A stretch of 64,000 nucleotides of DNA from Saccharopolyspora gloriosae (GTDB lineage Bacteria; Actinomycetota; Actinomycetes; Mycobacteriales; Pseudonocardiaceae), in assembly GCF_022828475.1 (NCBI RefSeq), contig NZ_CP059557.1, positions 5,999,470 through 6,063,469 on the forward strand, in the 5' to 3' direction. The position numbers were made by a program, and so were the translations under genes. The number at the start of each line of letters is the position of its first letter. Position 1 is the first letter of the stretch. The notes beneath the pieces were generated by a model, which saw only the letters and a program-made list of their open reading frames with translations, ran no database searches and was not told the origin of the DNA. Positions 52,985 through 60,943 of this stretch are shown here, piece after piece.

Positions 52985-53023
52985 CCCGCCTGAGCATTCG
53001 CGCCTCGCGGAGGCTCAGGCGGG
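52985..53023 (+). terminator. Hairpin terminator after the exporter operon
   Basis: CCCGCCTGAGC and GCTCAGGCGGG form a perfect 11-bp stem around a 17-base loop that itself contains CGCG-CCT-CGCG. It begins 7 bases after the permease stop. Confidence 0.8.
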
Positions 53024-53043
53024 TCACGCGCCCCGAGCCCGAA

Positions 53044-53282
53044 ATGCGGCTACCGGCACACCCCAGCGCGGCAGCGGCTGCGGTTCGGCCCAGCGTGGAC
53101 GTGTTCGTGCAGCCCGCCGCTCGCGGTCACGCGGTGGGCGCGGGCTGGTCCGGGCCGTGATCGAAGAAGACTCCGGCCGGGGCTTCCGCTGGATGCTGCA
53201 CACGGCGGACGCGCACGGCCTGTACGAGCGGTTCGGATTCGCACCACCCGACTCGGATTTCGTGGAGCGCCCGTTCGGCTGA
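53044..53282 (+). pseudogene. Remnant of a GNAT acetyltransferase
   Basis: Only the C-terminal half of a GNAT fold can be traced and it needs a frame change. VDVFVQPAARG (frame of 53044) corresponds to the acetyl-CoA strand and loop. The continuation GRGLVRAVIEE, then WMLHTADAHGLYERFGFAPP and ERPFG, is in a second frame ending at 53282. The N-terminal substrate domain is missing. This is a decayed gene between the exporter operon and the convergent thiamine operon. Confidence 0.65.
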
Positions 53283-53291
53283 CCGAACTCC

Positions 53292-54329
53292 TCAGTCACC
53301 GCCGATGAGCGCGACGCCATCGGGGTCCAGCGTCAACCGCACCTCGTCCCCGACGGACGGGGCGTCGGCGATGTGGGCGACGGCCTCCACTTGGCCGAGG
53401 TCGGGCACGTTCACGGCGAGCCGCACGTGGTCGTGCCGGTGGACCCGTTCCCGCACCGTGCCGAGCGGTTCACCCACGCCGGGAGCGCCAGGCCGGACCC
53501 GGCGGGCACGCACGCCGGCGGCCCGCAGGCCGAGCCGGGCGTCGCCGTCCTTCGCCGTGACCTCGACCGTGCCCAGTGCGCAGGTGGCCGCCCCGTCACG
53601 GACGGCCGCGGGCAGGAAGGTGGTGCAGCCCAGGAACGCGGCCACCTCGTCGTCGGCCGGGTGCCGCCACAGCAGTTCGGGTGTGTCGGCTTGCAGGATC
53701 GTGCCGTTCGCCATGACGGCGACTCGATCAGCGAGGGTGAACGCCTCGTCATGATCATGCGTCACGACGAGGGCGGTCGAGGGTCCGCGCCCGAGCAGCG
53801 CGGCGAGGTCGACGGCGAGCCGTTCCCGGAGCATCCGGTCCAGTGCGGAGAGCGGCTCGTCCAGCAACAGCAGTTCCGGGTCGGCGGCGAGGGCGCGGGC
53901 GAGCGCTACCCGCTGGGCCTCACCGCCGGAGAGGTCGGTGACTCGGCGTTGGCCATATCCGGCGAGTCCGACCAGCTCCAGCAGTTCCGCGACGCGCGCG
54001 GTTCGGTCGGCTTTGCTCACGCCACGCATCCGCGGCCCGAATGCCACGTTGGCCGCCACGTCGCGGTGCGGGAACAGCTGACCGTCCTGGAAGACCATGC
54101 CGAACCGGCGTTGGTGCACCGGGACCGCGGCGAGGTCGCGCCCGTTCCACCGGACCGCGCCCGAGGTGGGCCGTTCCAGTCCGGCAACGGTGCGCAGCAG
54201 CGTGGACTTGCCGCAGCCGGACGGGCCGAGCAGGGCCAGCACCTCGCCGTCCAGCAAGGAGATCTCCACATCACGCACCGCCGTCGTGTCGCCGAAGCGG
54301 ACGGTGAGCCCGTGGACTTCCAAACCCAT
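53292..54329 (-). CDS. thiQ: Thiamine ABC importer ATP-binding protein
   Basis: 345 residues from ATG 54329 (TGATG overlap with the permease). Walker A GPSGCGKST, Q-loop FQDGQLFPH, signature LSGGEAQRVALARALA and Walker B LLLLDEPLSALD are complete. A C-terminal TOBE-like region (VRLTLDPDGVALI) is longer than in E. coli ThiQ. It energises the thiBPQ importer; membership rests on the operon and the TPP riboswitch at its head. Confidence 0.9.
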   Translation of the reverse strand: MGLEVHGLTVRFGDTTAVRDVEISLLDGEVLALLGPSGCGKSTLLRTVAGLERPTSGAVRWNGRDLAAVPVHQRRFGMVFQDGQLFPHRDVAANVAFGPRMRGVSKADRTARVAELLELVGLAGYGQRRVTDLSGGEAQRVALARALAADPELLLLDEPLSALDRMLRERLAVDLAALLGRGPSTALVVTHDHDEAFTLADRVAVMANGTILQADTPELLWRHPADDEVAAFLGCTTFLPAAVRDGAATCALGTVEVTAKDGDARLGLRAAGVRARRVRPGAPGVGEPLGTVRERVHRHDHVRLAVNVPDLGQVEAVAHIADAPSVGDEVRLTLDPDGVALIGGD

Positions 54330-55924
54330 CAGAATTCCTCCACGGCGTCGGTACGCCCCCGGAGCCGCTCGATGAGCACAACACCGAGCACGGTGACGAT
54401 CATCAGCAGCGCACAGGCGGCGTAGGCGAGTTGCGAGTTGAGCTCGCCGGGTCTGCCGAGCAGCCGGGCGATGGCGACGGGCAGAGTCGGCGCGTCGGGC
54501 CGGGCGAGGAAGCTGGTGGCGCCGAACTCGCCGAGCGCGACGACGAAGCCGAATCCCGCCGCGGCCAGCACGGTTCGTGCGGCGAGCGGGACGTCGATCT
54601 CGCGCCGGACCCGCCACGGCCCGGCTCCCAACGTCGCGGCGGCCTGCCGAAGTCGTTCGTCGATGGCCCGCAACACCGGCAGCACCATGCGGATCACCAG
54701 CGGCGTCACCACCAGTGCCTGCGCGAACGGCACCAGCAGTGGCGAGGTGCGCAGGTCGCCCGGCAGCGAACCGAGCGTGATCAAGTATCCGAATCCGACG
54801 GTCACCGCGGACACGCCCAGCGGCAACATCAGGGCCAGGTCGAGGCTTTCGGCGACGAACCGTCGCCGTACGGCCACGAGCACGAAGGACGCGAGCAGGC
54901 CCAGCAGCAGCGCCATCCAGGTCGCGTCGGCGGCGGTGCGCACCGAGTTCAGCGCCGCTTCGAGCCCGGTCACCTCCAAGGTCCCGTGCTGCCCAGTGCC
55001 CAGCAACGCCCGATACCCCGCAAGCCCCCTACCGTCCCTTGTGGACACTGATCGCAGCAGCAACGTCACGATCGGCGTGAGCAGCCCGCACAGCACGACC
55101 CCGGCGAGGGCAACGACGCACCACTCCCCTCCTTGCGGCCGTCGAGCCGTGTCGGACGGCGCACGCAGCCGCAGCGCGGTCTCCCGGCGCCGCCGCGCGA
55201 TGGTCGCCACCAGCAGCGCGGCGACGACGGCTGCGAGCTGCAGCAGCGACAGCGCCGCCGCGCCGGGCAGGTCCAGCAGCTGCACCGTGCGCAGGTAGAT
55301 CTCCGTCTCCAACGTCCGCAGCTCACCGCCGCCGAGCACCAGCACCACCCCGAAGCTGGTGGCGCTGAACAGGAACACGACGGACGCGGCGGACCCGAGC
55401 GCGGGCAGCAGCGCGGGCAACGTCACCGAGGTGAACGCGCGCATCCGGCTCGCGCCGAGCGACCGGGCGGCGTCCTCCATCCGCCGGTCGAGGTGGCTCC
55501 ACAGCCCGCTGACGGTGCGCGCCACGACTGCGACGTTGAAGAACGCGTTGGCCAGCACGATCGCCAGCACCCCGGCGTCAGCGCCGAACAACGCCCGGAA
55601 CGCCATGCCCACCACGATCGTCGGCAGCACGAACGGCACGGTCACCGCGACCCGCAGCAGCCCCCGGCCGGGGATCACGAGCCGGGACAGCACGTAGGCC
55701 AGCGGCAGTCCCGCGAGCAGCGCGACGGCGGTGGACGCGGCGGCCTGACCGAGGGTGAACCCCACGAGCCGCCACGTCGACGGCTCGGCCAGCACCGTCC
55801 CGACGTCGCCGCGCAACCCCAGGCCGATGATCGCCGCGACGGGCCAGGCGAAGAACAACCCGAGGAAGCCGAACACGATCACCGCGGCCAGCGCCACCGG
55901 CAACCGCCTGCGCATGTCGTTCAT
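54329..55924 (-). CDS. thiP: Thiamine ABC importer permease (two fused halves)
   Basis: 531 residues, ATG 55924 overlapping the thiB stop (ATGA). Twelve membrane helices in two related halves, each with an EAA-type loop: DAARSLGASRMRAFTSVTLP in the first and QAAATLGAGPWRVRREIDVP in the second. Such a fused permease is typical of ThiP and of ferric-iron transporters. The upstream TPP element points to thiamine or its phosphates. Confidence 0.91.
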   Translation of the reverse strand: MNDMRRRLPVALAAVIVFGFLGLFFAWPVAAIIGLGLRGDVGTVLAEPSTWRLVGFTLGQAAASTAVALLAGLPLAYVLSRLVIPGRGLLRVAVTVPFVLPTIVVGMAFRALFGADAGVLAIVLANAFFNVAVVARTVSGLWSHLDRRMEDAARSLGASRMRAFTSVTLPALLPALGSAASVVFLFSATSFGVVLVLGGGELRTLETEIYLRTVQLLDLPGAAALSLLQLAAVVAALLVATIARRRRETALRLRAPSDTARRPQGGEWCVVALAGVVLCGLLTPIVTLLLRSVSTRDGRGLAGYRALLGTGQHGTLEVTGLEAALNSVRTAADATWMALLLGLLASFVLVAVRRRFVAESLDLALMLPLGVSAVTVGFGYLITLGSLPGDLRTSPLLVPFAQALVVTPLVIRMVLPVLRAIDERLRQAAATLGAGPWRVRREIDVPLAARTVLAAAGFGFVVALGEFGATSFLARPDAPTLPVAIARLLGRPGELNSQLAYAACALLMIVTVLGVVLIERLRGRTDAVEEF

Positions 55925-56967
55925 CCCCGCACCAGGGTCCGCCACTGCTCGACCCACCGGTCCCGGTTTCGTTCCACTTCGGCCGCGGGCAGCTCCGTCG
56001 GCTGCTGCGGCAGCGGCGCGCTCGTCGCCCAGCCGGGCGGCAGCGCCACGCCGTCGACGGCCGGGTACACGTACATCTGCTCCGGCATCTGGGCTTGGAA
56101 TTCGGGTGAGAGCAGGAAGTCCACGACTTCCCCGGCGGCCTGCGGGTCTTTCGCCCCGGCCAGCACACCGGCGTATTCGACCTGCCGGTAGCAGGTGTCG
56201 AGCAGCGCCCGGGTGCGCGGCTTGCCGTTCTCGTCGACCTCCGCGGCGGGTGAGGAGGCGTAGGACAGCACGATCGGCCGCGGCCCTTGCCCGGTGGATC
56301 CGGAGAACTCCTGGCTGTAGGCCTCTTCCCACCCGGACGACAGTGTGACGCCGTTCGCGGTGAGTTCCCGCCAGTAGTCCTGCCAGCCTGGTTCGCCGAA
56401 GGCGGCGACGGTGCCGAGCAGGAACGCGAGTCCCGGCGAGGAGGTCGTCGGGTCCGGTAACGCGACCAGGTCGCGGTAGCGCGGGTCGGTGAGGTCGCGC
56501 AGCGTCCGGGGTTCCGGCGTTCCGTGCCGGGCGAACCACCCGGTGTCGACGTTGAGGCACACGTCGGCGACGTCGATGGCGGTGAGGCGGTGCTGCTGGT
56601 CCTGCGCGTACCGCTGCGGCCCGCGGTCGGCGGCGGCGGGCCGGTACGGCGCGAACACGTCTTCGCGGAGCGCTCGGGACGCGAACGTGGAGTCGACGCC
56701 GTAGGCGACGTCACCGAGCGGGGCGGCTTGGGACAGCGCCAGCTTGTTGGTCAGCTCGCCCGCGTCGCCGCTGTTGCGGACTTCCAGCTTGATGCCGCTG
56801 CGCCGTTCGAAGTCGGCGAGCACCGCCGGGTCGGCGACGAACGAGTCGTGCGCGACGAGGGTGACGGTGCGCGCCGCGGAATCCGGATCGGGGCTTCCGA
56901 TGAGCGAGCACCCGGTGGCGAGCGAGGCGACCGCGAGGGCGGCGCCCCAGCGCAGGTAACGGTTCAA
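55921..56967 (-). CDS. thiB: Thiamine-binding lipoprotein of ABC importer
   Basis: 348 residues from TTG 56967 with GGGAGGA just upstream. Lipobox LATGCS, then the ThiB/TbpA fold: TVTLVAHDSFV, PLGDVAYGVDSTFASRALRE, LALPDPTTSSPGLAFLLGT-like core and the C-terminal FLLSPEFQAQMPEQMYVYP typical of ThiB. It captures thiamine outside the membrane for ThiP-ThiQ. Expression is controlled by the TPP riboswitch about 55 bases upstream. Confidence 0.92.
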   Translation of the reverse strand: MNRYLRWGAALAVASLATGCSLIGSPDPDSAARTVTLVAHDSFVADPAVLADFERRSGIKLEVRNSGDAGELTNKLALSQAAPLGDVAYGVDSTFASRALREDVFAPYRPAAADRGPQRYAQDQQHRLTAIDVADVCLNVDTGWFARHGTPEPRTLRDLTDPRYRDLVALPDPTTSSPGLAFLLGTVAAFGEPGWQDYWRELTANGVTLSSGWEEAYSQEFSGSTGQGPRPIVLSYASSPAAEVDENGKPRTRALLDTCYRQVEYAGVLAGAKDPQAAGEVVDFLLSPEFQAQMPEQMYVYPAVDGVALPPGWATSAPLPQQPTELPAAEVERNRDRWVEQWRTLVRG

Positions 56968-57023
56968 CGGTCCTCCCGAGTAGCACACCGGCAACGGCCA
57001 CGTGTGCAACGTCGAGCTGATCG

Positions 57024-57117
57024 CAACACCTCCCTGCGCCGGCATGATCCGGTTCAGGTGCGGACGGTCGAGGGGATTCGCCCCTCCTCTCAGCCCAGCG
57101 CGCTGGACTCCCGTGGC
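57024..57117 (-). promoter_or_regulatory. TPP (thiamine pyrophosphate) riboswitch
   Basis: Read on the minus strand the THI-box landmarks are in order: GGGAGTCC at the 5' stem, GGGCTGAGAGG with the CUGAGA pyrimidine-sensing bulge, and ACCTGAACCGGATCATGCC then GGCGCAGGGAG at the 3' side (pyrophosphate-sensing helix). It lies just upstream of thiB, so TPP would shut off thiamine uptake, most likely at translation initiation since no terminator stem separates it from the ribosome binding site. Confidence 0.95.
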
Positions 57118-57193
57118 GACGGCAGTCTACGTGTCACCACTCCGACGGGGGCCGACGGTCGCAATCCGGCCGATCGACTACCACCATGAAGGC

Positions 57194-57487
57194 ATGACCG
57201 AACTGCTGAACGACACCCAGGTCTCCGAAGCGCTGTCCCGGCTGCCGGAGTGGACCCAAGACGGCACCAAGATCACGCGGACGGTGGAGTTCGCGAACTT
57301 CCCGCAGGCCATCCAGGGCGTGAACCGGATCGCGGAGATCGCGGAGAGCGAGAACCACCACCCGGACTTCGACGTGCGCTGGCGCAAGGTCACGTTCTCC
57401 CTGTCGACGCATTCGCAGGGCGGCCTCACGTCGAAGGACATCACGCTGGCCGAGGAGATCGACGGCGTCGTCGACGCCCTGTCCTGA
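57194..57487 (+). CDS. Pterin-4a-carbinolamine dehydratase (PCD/DCoH)
   Basis: 97 residues from ATG. Family motif ENHHPDFDVRWRKVTFSLST carries the catalytic His-His pair, and SQGGLTSKDITLAEEID closes the fold. It dehydrates 4a-hydroxytetrahydropterin formed by aromatic amino-acid hydroxylases; small stand-alone copies are widespread, and a pterin-recycling or Moco-related role is possible. Confidence 0.93.
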   Translation: MTELLNDTQVSEALSRLPEWTQDGTKITRTVEFANFPQAIQGVNRIAEIAESENHHPDFDVRWRKVTFSLSTHSQGGLTSKDITLAEEIDGVVDALS

Positions 57488-57523
57488 CCCGGGTCCGTGC
57501 AGGCGAGCAGCTGCGCAGGCTCC

Positions 57524-58480
57524 TCATCCGGAGAGGACCAGTTCGGCGGCTTCGGCGGCACAACCCCAGGACAACGCGACGCCGCAGCCGGAGTGCCCGT
57601 AGTTGTGCACGACGGTGCCGCCGAACCGCTCGCTCTCCAGCCGGATCGCGTCCCGGCCCGGCCGGAGTCCGACGGCCTCGCCGAGCACTTCGGCTCCGGC
57701 GAGCAGCGGTTCGACGTCCGCGCAGCGCCGCAGGATGGCGGCGGTGATCTCCCGTTCGGGGGTGCGGGACCAGTCCTGTTCGAAGGCGACACTGCCGAGC
57801 ACCACGCGGTCGCCGTGCGGCATGTACGCGGTGGGTTCGGTGCCCGGGCCGATTTCCACGAAGTAGTCGGTGATGCCGGGGTTGCGCACGATGACGTGCT
57901 GGCCCCGCACGGGGCGCACTCCGGGATCACCGACGAGTTCGTGGGCTCCGACCCCGGTGCAATTGACCACTCGACTCGCTTCCTCGACCGCTTCGGTCAG
58001 GGAGGACACCGGGCTGAGCAGCAGTTCCCCACCTGCGGCCAGGAATCTCGCGGTGAGGTGGTCCAGGTAGCGCGGCATGTCGATCAGCGGAACGGTGGCC
58101 CGGTAGCCGCTGAGGAACCCGTCGGGCAGTTCATCGGGCGTGCAGCGGCGCAGGTCGGGCAGCAGCAGCGCTTCGGGCGGCAGCTGGTCGCCGAGGTCGA
58201 TGCGAGCGGCCATCCGACCGGCGGCGAGGTGCACGCCGCTGGTGTCGTCGGCGGCGAGTTCGACGAGCCGCCGGTAGGTGTCGGTGACCCAGGTCTGCAC
58301 GCGGTCGGCGGGTTGCAGCAGCGCCGGCCCCCACATCGCCCCGGCGACGGCCGAGGTGGTTTCCGCGGACCGTTCGTCGGTGCGGATGCGCACCGGGACA
58401 CCGGATTCGGCGAGGACCACCGCGGTGCTGAGACCGATCACTCCGGCACCGATGACCAGGACGGGCTCGGTAGTAGTCAT
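57524..58480 (-). CDS. FAD-dependent D-amino-acid oxidase family protein
   Basis: 318 residues. Rossmann FAD motif VIGAGVIGLSTAVVLAESG at the N-terminus; the DAAO signature HNYGHSGCGVALSWG binds FAD near the C-terminus. GAMWGPALLQP and PTAYMPHGDRVVLG match bacterial D-amino-acid oxidases. It would oxidise D-amino acids to 2-oxo acids with H2O2 release; length is normal. Glycine oxidase (ThiO) is a related alternative, interesting beside the thiamine operon, but the HNYGHSG signature favours DAAO. Confidence 0.88.
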   Translation of the reverse strand: MTTTEPVLVIGAGVIGLSTAVVLAESGVPVRIRTDERSAETTSAVAGAMWGPALLQPADRVQTWVTDTYRRLVELAADDTSGVHLAAGRMAARIDLGDQLPPEALLLPDLRRCTPDELPDGFLSGYRATVPLIDMPRYLDHLTARFLAAGGELLLSPVSSLTEAVEEASRVVNCTGVGAHELVGDPGVRPVRGQHVIVRNPGITDYFVEIGPGTEPTAYMPHGDRVVLGSVAFEQDWSRTPEREITAAILRRCADVEPLLAGAEVLGEAVGLRPGRDAIRLESERFGGTVVHNYGHSGCGVALSWGCAAEAAELVLSG

Positions 58481-58648
58481 TTCGGCACGCTAACAGCGCT
58501 TCCCACTGCACACGGACCGCTTCGACGAACCGTTCCGCCGCGCCCGCCTTCCGGCGGCGGAGCGGGGCTGCTCGGGCGATCCGATGCGGGGGCGCCCGCC
58601 GCATTGCGCACACGGCGGGCCATCCCGCGAAAGCACGGATTCAGCCCA

Positions 58649-58741
58649 CTAGTCCTCAAGAATGGTGATCGTTCCGGTGTCACCACAGTTGCCACAACCT
58701 TTGCCGTTGCAGTCCCCGCAGATCAAGGTGATGAGCAGCAT
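58649..58741 (-). CDS. 30-residue zinc-ribbon mini-protein (DnaJ-like CxxC repeats)
   Basis: ATG 58741 (or GTG 58747) to TAG 58649-58651. After MLLITLI the chain reads CGDCNGKGCGNCGDTGTI, two CxxC pairs with glycines spaced like the CxxCxGxG units of the DnaJ zinc finger, and ends ITILED. Four correctly spaced cysteines in a 30-codon frame are very unlikely by chance. The ribosome binding site is weak. It may be a zinc-binding small protein or chaperone-like knob; function unknown. It lies in the 530-bp gap between the D-amino-acid oxidase and DUF6157 genes. Confidence 0.6.
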   Translation of the reverse strand: MLLITLICGDCNGKGCGNCGDTGTITILED

Positions 58742-58747
58742 GCGCAC

Positions 58748-59013
58748 AACCTAAAGCGGCGGGTAACGGCATGCGAATCATGACGCCCGGCGCCTCTACC
58801 AGGCGCTGAACAGCACCAGCGCTCCGCTACCAACACCTCGCAACGTTTCACTCGAAAGTGCCGAATCGACAATCCGACACTGAAGAGAATCACGCCTGAG
58901 GCGCGCTCCAACCCCCGATCAGGGGTCAACCGATCGACAATGGCAGCAATCGTTTCCCAGCAAGGTCCATCGGGTCCGAACCGCGACAGGTCTCCGGGGA
59001 CTAAAGTCGCCGT
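58748..59013. other. Intergenic 266 bp upstream of the DUF6157 gene
   Basis: Somewhat AT-richer than average. Promoters for the zinc mini-protein (leftward) and the DUF6157 gene (rightward) must be here. No hairpin or coding frame of note; a leftward open frame covering it is antisense to the DUF6157 gene and not credible. Confidence 0.4.
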
Positions 59014-59445
59014 ATGGAACGGGTGGATTACGTGGACACGTTCATCGCCGTGGCCGAGGACTGCCCGGCTACGACGGGAACGCCTCCCCCGGTCAAGGAC
59101 GATGCTCCCTCGGTGGCGGCGCGCACCTATCGGTTGATCTCCGCGCATCCGTACGAGTTCACTTCCGGCGATGTCATCTTCACCGTCTTCGCGGATCGGC
59201 ACGCGATCCCGGACGAAGATCGGGTCAATGCTCGCCTCGAGTTCTACGCACGCAGCCAACCGTGCCTGCGTTCATCGCAGCTCGGCAAGCGCTACGGCTG
59301 GGGCATCCACGCCGACGCCCGTGGCCACCTGGCCCTGTACGCCGTGGACGGTCCGGAGTACGCGGACTTCGTCTCGGGGCGGCGATTCAGCGATTCGGGA
59401 GAGCCGCTCACGCTCACGGAAGCCATGCGAAGCTCGCGCGCGTGA
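59014..59445 (+). CDS. DUF6157 family protein
   Basis: 143 residues from ATG. Highly conserved family text: MERVDYVDTFIAVAEDCPA, TYRLISAHPYEFTSGDVIF, SQPCLRSSQLGKRYGWGIHA and GPEYADFV. Soluble, single domain, function unknown; widespread in soil bacteria. It is the last clearly chromosomal gene before the integrated element. Confidence 0.9.
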   Translation: MERVDYVDTFIAVAEDCPATTGTPPPVKDDAPSVAARTYRLISAHPYEFTSGDVIFTVFADRHAIPDEDRVNARLEFYARSQPCLRSSQLGKRYGWGIHADARGHLALYAVDGPEYADFVSGRRFSDSGEPLTLTEAMRSSRA

Positions 59446-59495
59446 TCAGGCACGTCGCCACCAGCCGGACACACGTCGGCGATGTCGGCAAAAAA

Positions 59496-59527
59496 GACCG
59501 GCACCCGAAAACGCACGGGTGCCGGTC
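59496..59527 (-). terminator. Intrinsic terminator, probably that of ychF
   Basis: GACCGGCACCCG and CGGGTGCCGGTC form a perfect 12-bp stem with loop AAAACGCA. On the minus strand the stem is followed by TTTTTT (59490-59495), a classic U-tract. It lies 11 bases beyond the ychF-like stop codons at 59538-59543 and so fits as the native ychF terminator left on the chromosomal side. Confidence 0.85.
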
Positions 59528-59537
59528 ATAACGTCGT

Positions 59538-59561
59538 CTACTACACGTTGAAGCGGAACAT
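59538..59561 (-). other. Attachment site: 3' end of ychF (MFRFNV stop)
   Basis: Read leftward, ATG TTC CGC TTC AAC GTG TAG TAG encodes the invariant C-terminus FRFNV of the YchF/Obg-like ATPase (known family ending EFRFNV). Nothing of ychF lies to the right: the frame is closed by TAG at 59562-59564 and AT-richer foreign DNA begins. I infer that an integrative element recombined in the last codons of ychF, and that this is one att end. The rest of ychF should lie at the element's far end, outside the window. Confidence 0.72.
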
Positions 59562-59607
59562 CTACCCCATATGCTTTGACCTGCAAAGATGGAATGTCGA
59601 TCTTTTC

Positions 59608-59639
59608 GGGTCAGCACAGAACCAGCACGGGTCAGCACA
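59608..59639. repeat. Direct repeats, candidate integrase arm-type sites
   Basis: GGGTCAGCACA occurs at 59608-59618 and again at 59629-59639, 21 bases (two helical turns) apart, with a partial TGTCAGC copy directly after. They lie between the att core and the integrase stop, the usual place for arm-binding sites of tyrosine integrases. Confidence 0.6.
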
Positions 59640-59641
59640 TG

Positions 59642-60244
59642 TCAGCTCGCAACTGCCTTGAGCGCTGGCCGTAGAGCATCCTGCATGACCGTCCGGAACC
59701 TCTCCGGGGCATGCCCGTAGGTATCAGCCGTGACCTTGATCGAACGGTGCCCAAGCCACCGGGACATCTCCAGCAGCGGCACGCCCCCACCAAGCGCAGT
59801 GGAGGCGAAGAAGTGTCGTAGGGAGTGCGGGGTGAACAAGGGCTTCACCTTCCCGTCTACCAACACGGTCAGGCCAGCAGCCTCCAGAGCCTTCCGCCAG
59901 TGGTAGCCATACGCCGTAGCGGTAGGCATGGTTCCCCTGCCTCGCTCACGTGGCGCAAAGAGAACCTGAAACCCTTCCACATCTGTCACACCCCACTGAT
60001 CAATATGAGCTTCGATCTCAGCGGACAGGAAGGGCGGTAGCGGAACGTCCCGGCACTCATCCTCCGTCCGATGCTTCAGCGGGACCAACCGTGTCCGGCA
60101 ATCACCTTGATTGGCCTTGGAACTGACCTGCCGCCGCGACCGCAGGAAGTCGCCCCTGTCGCAGTCAACCGAGAAGCCCAGCGCCTCACTGATCCGGAGA
60201 CCAGCACCCGCCATCAGCCAGATGCTCAGCGCATACTGACTCAA
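59642..60244 (-). CDS. Tyrosine recombinase/integrase, catalytic domain only
   Basis: 200 residues from TTG 60244. All catalytic residues are visible: Arg in AGAGLRISEALG, HxxR in TPHSLRHFF, and His with Tyr in LGHRSIKVTADTYGH. The N-terminal arm- and core-binding domains (normally another 150-200 residues) are missing. The 60245-60450 region on this strand has open frames in two registers but no integrase N-domain I can recognise, so the gene is probably 5'-truncated or frameshifted. It adjoins the ychF att site and should have excised or inserted this element. Confidence 0.8.
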   Translation of the reverse strand: MSQYALSIWLMAGAGLRISEALGFSVDCDRGDFLRSRRQVSSKANQGDCRTRLVPLKHRTEDECRDVPLPPFLSAEIEAHIDQWGVTDVEGFQVLFAPRERGRGTMPTATAYGYHWRKALEAAGLTVLVDGKVKPLFTPHSLRHFFASTALGGGVPLLEMSRWLGHRSIKVTADTYGHAPERFRTVMQDALRPALKAVAS

Positions 60245-60546
60245 AGGAACCTTCTGATTTTGAGACCTCTCGCCATTCCTCAGCAGCTTTCTTGAAGTCC
60301 AGCTTCCTGAGCACGGTTGAGGACAGCCCTCCGGCTAGCTCCTCGTCGCTAGCCCCAGGGTGGGCCGAATTGCCAGATACCAGGGTCCTCCTTGGTCTAC
60401 GTCTTTCTGCCATTCCATGCTCACCTGCCAGGGCCAAATATCTTGTGCGATGCCTACCCGTGATAGCTTTAGTCGTTCCTGCTCATCCCTAATAAATCAG
60501 CCCCAAATGAGGCGTTGGGGCAACCTACGAAGCTTGGAGCCAAATC
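60245..60546. other. 302-bp region with decayed integrase 5' sequence and a hairpin
   Basis: Leftward frames here (for example one containing LSSTVLRKLDFKKAAEEW) run into the integrase in a different register, consistent with gene decay. At 60500-60521 GCCCCAA-ATGAGGCG-TTGGGGC is a short hairpin before the zinc-protein gene. AT-rich text (TCCCTAATAAATCAG) nearby may serve as its promoter. Confidence 0.45.
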
Positions 60547-60789
60547 ATGCCGTCAACCCAGGACCCAACTCAGCGCGTCAATGAGCGTGTGCATCGCTGT
60601 CGCATGTGTGCCGTTCGATGGACTGGCGATGACATCATTCACTGTTCCCGATGTCACGTCTCGTGGTCTAGCTGGGAGCTTTTCATAGCACATCAACGTA
60701 AGCATGGTGGTTGCCTCAAGCCCTCTGGGATGGAGGCTCCTCCAGTGGAGCAGGTTGAAGGAGTGTTTCGAGAGAAGTTGGAGCGTTAG
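60547..60789 (+). CDS. FDXHR-like putative zinc-binding protein
   Basis: 80 residues from ATG 60547 (GGAG 8 bases upstream). The pattern HRCRMCAVRW, then HCSRCHVSWSSWELFIAHQ and HGGC has paired CxxC sites, a conserved His and a closing Cys, as in FDXHR-type zinc proteins found on actinophages and integrative elements. The usual F-D-x-H-R reads F-I-A-H-Q here, so it is a divergent member. Likely a small DNA- or protein-binding factor of the element. Confidence 0.7.
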   Translation: MPSTQDPTQRVNERVHRCRMCAVRWTGDDIIHCSRCHVSWSSWELFIAHQRKHGGCLKPSGMEAPPVEQVEGVFREKLER

Positions 60790-60943
60790 CGACAGGGAGA
60801 GGGAGTCCTCCCCACGTGCTCAGAGATCGGTGTGTATAGCGCCTGCAAGCTTGTGTACAGGTCGGAAGGCGATCTGTTGCACGGGCATCCGCCAATTGCA
60901 GACTGATCATTCGCTATAGTTACCTCTCAACCTGGGAGGCAAC

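Noticed and set aside
53044-53160. Short intact protein-coding gene (38 codons) after the exporter operon
   Set aside because: Its sequence aligns with the middle of a GNAT fold and continues in another frame, so it is part of a decayed gene.
58723-59259. Leftward 178-codon frame over the DUF6157 gene
   Set aside because: The opposite strand encodes well-conserved DUF6157 sequence and the leftward product has no recognisable features.
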